From: Vicinamibacteraceae bacterium
GTDB lineage: Bacteria; Acidobacteriota; Thermoanaerobaculia; Multivoradales; Multivoraceae
Length of the DNA stretch: 64,000 nt
Direction: 5' to 3'
NCBI GenBank assembly: GCA_012270995.1
Contig: JAAXHG010000151.1
Coordinates: 1 to 64,000, forward strand
Numbering within the stretch: the stretch's first letter is position 1; each line of letters starts with the position of its first letter. Position numbers and translations under genes: made by a program. The notes under the pieces were generated by a model, which searched no databases, was not told where the DNA came from, and saw only the letters and a program-made list of their open reading frames with translations. This document shows, in pieces, positions 61,470-64,000 of the stretch.

Positions 61470-62269
61470 TGGATGCCATGTTCCCGGTGGCTGCTTCGGA
61501 GCACGCCGGCGAGATCGACAACATGATCGACGCGGTGCATTACCTGATGCTCGCGCTCTTCATCGTCTGGGGCGTGTTCTTCGTCTACACGCTGATGCGC
61601 TTCCGGGCCGGCCGGAATCCGAAGGCGGACTACGTCGGCGTCAAGAGCAAGGCGAGCACGGTTGGCGAGGTGCTGGTCGCGATCGCCGAGGGCATTCTCC
61701 TGCTCGGCTTCTCGATCCCGATGTGGGCGGAGCGGGTCGACGAAGTGCCTGACGAGTCCGAAGCAACCGTAGTGCGCGTCGTGGCGCAGCAGTTCGCGTG
61801 GAACGTCTGGTACCCGGGCGCCGACGGCGAGTTCGGCGCGGCGGACGTGAACCTGGTCGACGAGGCGACGAACCCGATCGGCCTCGACCGCGATGATCCG
61901 GCTGGCGCCGACGACATCTGGACGGTCAACCAGTTGCACCTGCCGGTCCGCAAGGCGGCGATCATCCACCTGTCTTCGAAGGACGTGATCCACAGCTTCA
62001 ACCTGCCGAACATGCGGATCAAGCAGGACGCCATCCCCGGGCTGTCGATCCCGGTCTGGTTCGTCCCCACGATGACGACCGCCCAGATCCGGGAAGAGAC
62101 GGGCAATCCCGACTACGTCTACGAGATCGCCTGCGCCCAGCTCTGCGGCAACAGCCACTACTCGATGCGGGGCTTCCTGACCGTCCACACCGAGGAGGAG
62201 TTCCAGGCCTGGCTCGACGAAGAGGCGTCCTACCTCGGCGACAGCGACGACGACTTCTTCGACTTCTGA
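61466..62269 (+). CDS. ctaC: Cytochrome c oxidase subunit II
   Basis: A 267-aa protein with two membrane helices (about 25-45 and 70-90) and a cupredoxin domain. 'QQFAWNVWYPGADGEFG' is the W-containing electron-entry region, 'VIHSFNLPNMRIKQDAIPG' carries the first CuA His, and 'EIACAQLCGNSHYSMRG' the C-x3-C-x3-H-x2-M CuA ligands. The protein ends soon after, with 'EEASYLGDSDDDFFDF', and has no C-terminal cytochrome c domain, so the electron donor must be a separate protein. Confidence 0.94.
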   Translation: MMDAMFPVAASEHAGEIDNMIDAVHYLMLALFIVWGVFFVYTLMRFRAGRNPKADYVGVKSKASTVGEVLVAIAEGILLLGFSIPMWAERVDEVPDESEATVVRVVAQQFAWNVWYPGADGEFGAADVNLVDEATNPIGLDRDDPAGADDIWTVNQLHLPVRKAAIIHLSSKDVIHSFNLPNMRIKQDAIPGLSIPVWFVPTMTTAQIREETGNPDYVYEIACAQLCGNSHYSMRGFLTVHTEEEFQAWLDEEASYLGDSDDDFFDF

Positions 62270-62283
62270 GGCCCGGAGAAATC

Positions 62284-62853
62284 GTGGCGGTTCGGCTTGC
62301 GGCCTTGGTACTGGGTGTTGCGTTCACCTCGCCAGGTTGGTCGCAGACACCCATCGGGGGAGATAGCGTTGGGGCTGCAGGGCGCGAGCAGGCAACCGAA
62401 TTGGAGAGGTTCGAGAGCCGCACCGGCCGAGCTACGGTGCTTGGCTACACCGTGCTTGGAGTGGCTGGTAGCGTTGAGGTGTCGGCTCGAGAGTACCGTG
62501 ATGCCGGTCACCCTGCCGACGTTACTGCGGGACTGCTGCTGGAAGTCACGCAATGGTACCCCTCGGAAAGATCCCGGGCGTCCTTCGTTGATGAAGACGA
62601 AATAGACGGTCTTCTTCGCGGCATCGACTACATTCTCCAGAACGCAACTAGCGAAGTCACGCGCTTCTCGAACTTTGAAGTCCGTTACAGAACCAAGGGC
62701 GGTTTCGGTGTAGCTGCCTTCAGCAGTGGCGAGACCATCGGAGTGGTCTTCCAGAGCGGAGACGTTCAGTACTCGTTTGGTCGCCTTGTGCACTTGTGGC
62801 AGCTTCGAGAGTTGATCGTCCGGGCACAGGCGCTCTTGAGAAAGGATGCCTGA
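62284..62853 (+). CDS. Hypothetical exported protein of lower GC content
   Basis: A 189-aa protein with a GTG start and a signal peptide (to about residue 20, PGWS-QTP). The mature part has 'TQWYPSERSRASFVDEDEID' and 'GLLRGIDYIL', suggesting an alpha/beta fold, and ends in a helix. The sequence has more A/T-ending codons than its neighbours. It follows the oxidase operon by 14 bases. No family recognised; horizontal origin possible. Confidence 0.65.
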   Translation: MAVRLAALVLGVAFTSPGWSQTPIGGDSVGAAGREQATELERFESRTGRATVLGYTVLGVAGSVEVSAREYRDAGHPADVTAGLLLEVTQWYPSERSRASFVDEDEIDGLLRGIDYILQNATSEVTRFSNFEVRYRTKGGFGVAAFSSGETIGVVFQSGDVQYSFGRLVHLWQLRELIVRAQALLRKDA

Positions 62854-62951
62854 ACCGCGACTTCCCGGCGAGCCTGCGGGGGCAGAAGCTGGGTGCGACG
62901 GCGTCTCGCCGGCATCCGGCGCAAAGCGCGGGTTCTGGACTTTCTGCCGCG

Positions 62952-63554
62952 TTAGCGGCTTCCCGGACCGAACTCCCGTTTCACGGCTGCCCACAGGGCG
63001 TCGGCGTCCAGTTCGAGTTCGGGCCGGTTGGGTGACCGCCACTTGCCGTTTTCCGGCGCGTGGACGGCGTAGAAACCGTCCTGAAGCACCAGGAACGTGA
63101 TGAGACGGCGCCGAGGATCGACGATCCAGTACTCTTGGATCCCGGACTGAGCGTAGAGGCTGAGCTTGTGGATCTGATCGCGGCTCGCGGTTGACGCTGA
63201 AAGGACCTCGACCACGAGATCGGGCGGTCCCTCGATCCAGTTCTGGATGATGCTCCGGTTTCGCCGGGAGATGTAGAGGATGTCGGGCTGTACGACCGAG
63301 TGGTCGGCCAAGTGGACGTCCATCGGCGCTACGAGCGCCATTCCGCCGGTCCCTTCCGCCGCGGCGGCGAGGAGGCGCCAGAGCTCGGTCACGAGATACT
63401 GGTGGAGGGGGATGGGACTGGGACTCAAGTACAACCTGCCGAAGATCAGTTCGCAGCGGGGTTCGTCGGGCAGGACCGCGTAGTCGGCCCGGCGGTACGG
63501 CCCGAGCTTCCCGTGCAGCGTGGGCGGCGGCTGATCGAGCAGCGTCACGGACAT
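62952..63554 (-). CDS. Uma2-family (DUF820) PD-(D/E)XK endonuclease-like protein
   Basis: A 200-aa protein of the Uma2 family. 'EPRCELIFGRLYLSPSPIPL' at the start, 'VVQPDILYISR' and 'PPDLVVEVLSAST' (D and E-x-L of the nuclease core), and 'YAQSGIQEYWIVDPRRR' are family signatures. Uma2 genes are frequent, often multi-copy, in cyanobacteria and other phyla and are linked to mobile elements; the biological role is not known. ATG 63554; convergent with the preceding gene. Confidence 0.86.
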   Translation of the reverse strand: MSVTLLDQPPPTLHGKLGPYRRADYAVLPDEPRCELIFGRLYLSPSPIPLHQYLVTELWRLLAAAAEGTGGMALVAPMDVHLADHSVVQPDILYISRRNRSIIQNWIEGPPDLVVEVLSASTASRDQIHKLSLYAQSGIQEYWIVDPRRRLITFLVLQDGFYAVHAPENGKWRSPNRPELELDADALWAAVKREFGPGSR

Positions 63555-63753
63555 GCAAGGAGTATACGGTTTGCGGCCCGGTCGGCGTCCAAGGCTGCGC
63601 CGACTTCCTCGAGTCGAGCCGCCAACCGAGGGCCGCGCCTGACAGTATCCATGTTGTCAAGAGGCGTTGCGAGGCGTGAGCGAGGCGTGTGAGATCGGCG
63701 TTCGGGGTTGGTTGTTGCTTGCGGCGATTCTCGGGTCCACGATGGGGGTTCTG

Positions 63754-64000
63754 TCACGCAGCGCCGTGGCTGTTTCGGGGTTCCCAGAGACGGTCCTGCC
63801 GGAGCAGGGCGTTAGCGAGGACGATGAGCTTGCGCATGACGGCCGTGATGGCGACCTTGGGAGGTTTGCCGGCGTCTTTCAGGTTTCGGTAGGTCTTTCC
63901 ATGTCGGGATGGATCGGATCGCGGCGAGTGCGGGCATGTAGAGCATGCGGCGGACCTGGCTTCGGCCTCCGGAGATGAAGCCGTGTCCCTTCCAGAGGCC
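63754..64000 (-). pseudogene. C-terminal end of a degenerate IS110-family transposase
   Basis: Read on the minus strand, 'GGRSQVRRMLYMPALAAIRS' and, in another frame, 'LKDAGKPPKVAITAVMRKLI' then 'VLANALLRQD' match the end of IS110-type (Transposase_20) transposases. At least one indel separates the two halves, near 63890-63915, and the gene runs off the window edge. The frame ends at TGA (63754-63756). The copy is inactive. The 200 bases before it (63555-63753) hold no other recognised gene. Confidence 0.7.

Overview
The window is high-GC, densely packed bacterial chromosome with many 1-8 nt gene overlaps, GTG/TTG starts and long antisense shadow frames. The gene set (DUF1800/DUF1501 pair, quinoprotein dehydrogenase with a fused cytochrome, NrfD-type subunits of alternative complex III next to a cytochrome c oxidase, Cu-monooxygenase-like cytochrome, pyrR-pyrB-pyrC) fits an aerobic Gram-negative from an Acidobacteriota-like lineage. 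That placement is inference; no rRNA or tRNA gene was seen.

Layout. 1-4.3 kb: aldo/keto reductase and a DUF1800-DUF1501 pair. 4.3-18.7 kb: a defence island inserted between the DUF1501 gene and a convergent helix-hairpin-helix gene. It carries a NYN-domain protein with two C-terminal repeats, a type I restriction-modification operon (hsdR-hsdM-hsdS) continuing through 4-nt overlaps into an XRE/ImmA-IrrE protein and a frameshifted DUF4411 PIN-like toxin, a small ORF coupled to an OLD-like ATPase, an MNT-HEPN pair and an AAA_14/DUF4143 ATPase. Copies of the 3' end of the DUF1501 gene lie inside it and at its right edge. Fragments of its own gene families (OLD ATPase, HEPN, hsdR, XRE, MNT, NYN) are scattered between the intact genes, and no integrase or transposase is visible in it.

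18.7-28 kb (mostly minus strand): HhH protein, PQQ dehydrogenase, two DUF6644-like membrane proteins, a small c-type cytochrome, DUF1330, DUF418, alpha/beta hydrolase. 28-32.7 kb: YfcG-like GST, a REPIN/MITE-like inverted repeat, sulfotransferase, exonuclease III, GNAT and a reductase. 32.9-35.2 kb: a type II cassette (C5 methyltransferase, frameshifted Eco29kI-like GIY-YIG nuclease, Vsr) beside a TonB-receptor remnant. 35.4-40.4 kb: RND efflux operon with a GbsR/MarR-type regulator and a recognisable promoter/operator. 40.5-53 kb: TMEM220-like protein, Cu-monooxygenase-like cytochrome, smc, divergent pyrRBC, an SDR, a TcuA-like flavoprotein, an M23 peptidase and a HAD hydrolase.

53-62.3 kb is a respiratory block: NrfD-type ActC, ActD and ActF, then cytochrome oxidase subunits I, III, IV, a small membrane protein and II. 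ActA, ActB and ActE are not in the window. Two paralogous exported proteins with an amicyanin-like copper motif (C-x2-H-x2-M plus an upstream His) lie on either side of the act genes. Subunit II has no fused cytochrome domain, so these copper proteins are candidate electron carriers between the quinol-oxidising complex and the oxidase. The window ends with a lower-GC exported protein, a Uma2-type nuclease and a degenerate IS110-type transposase.
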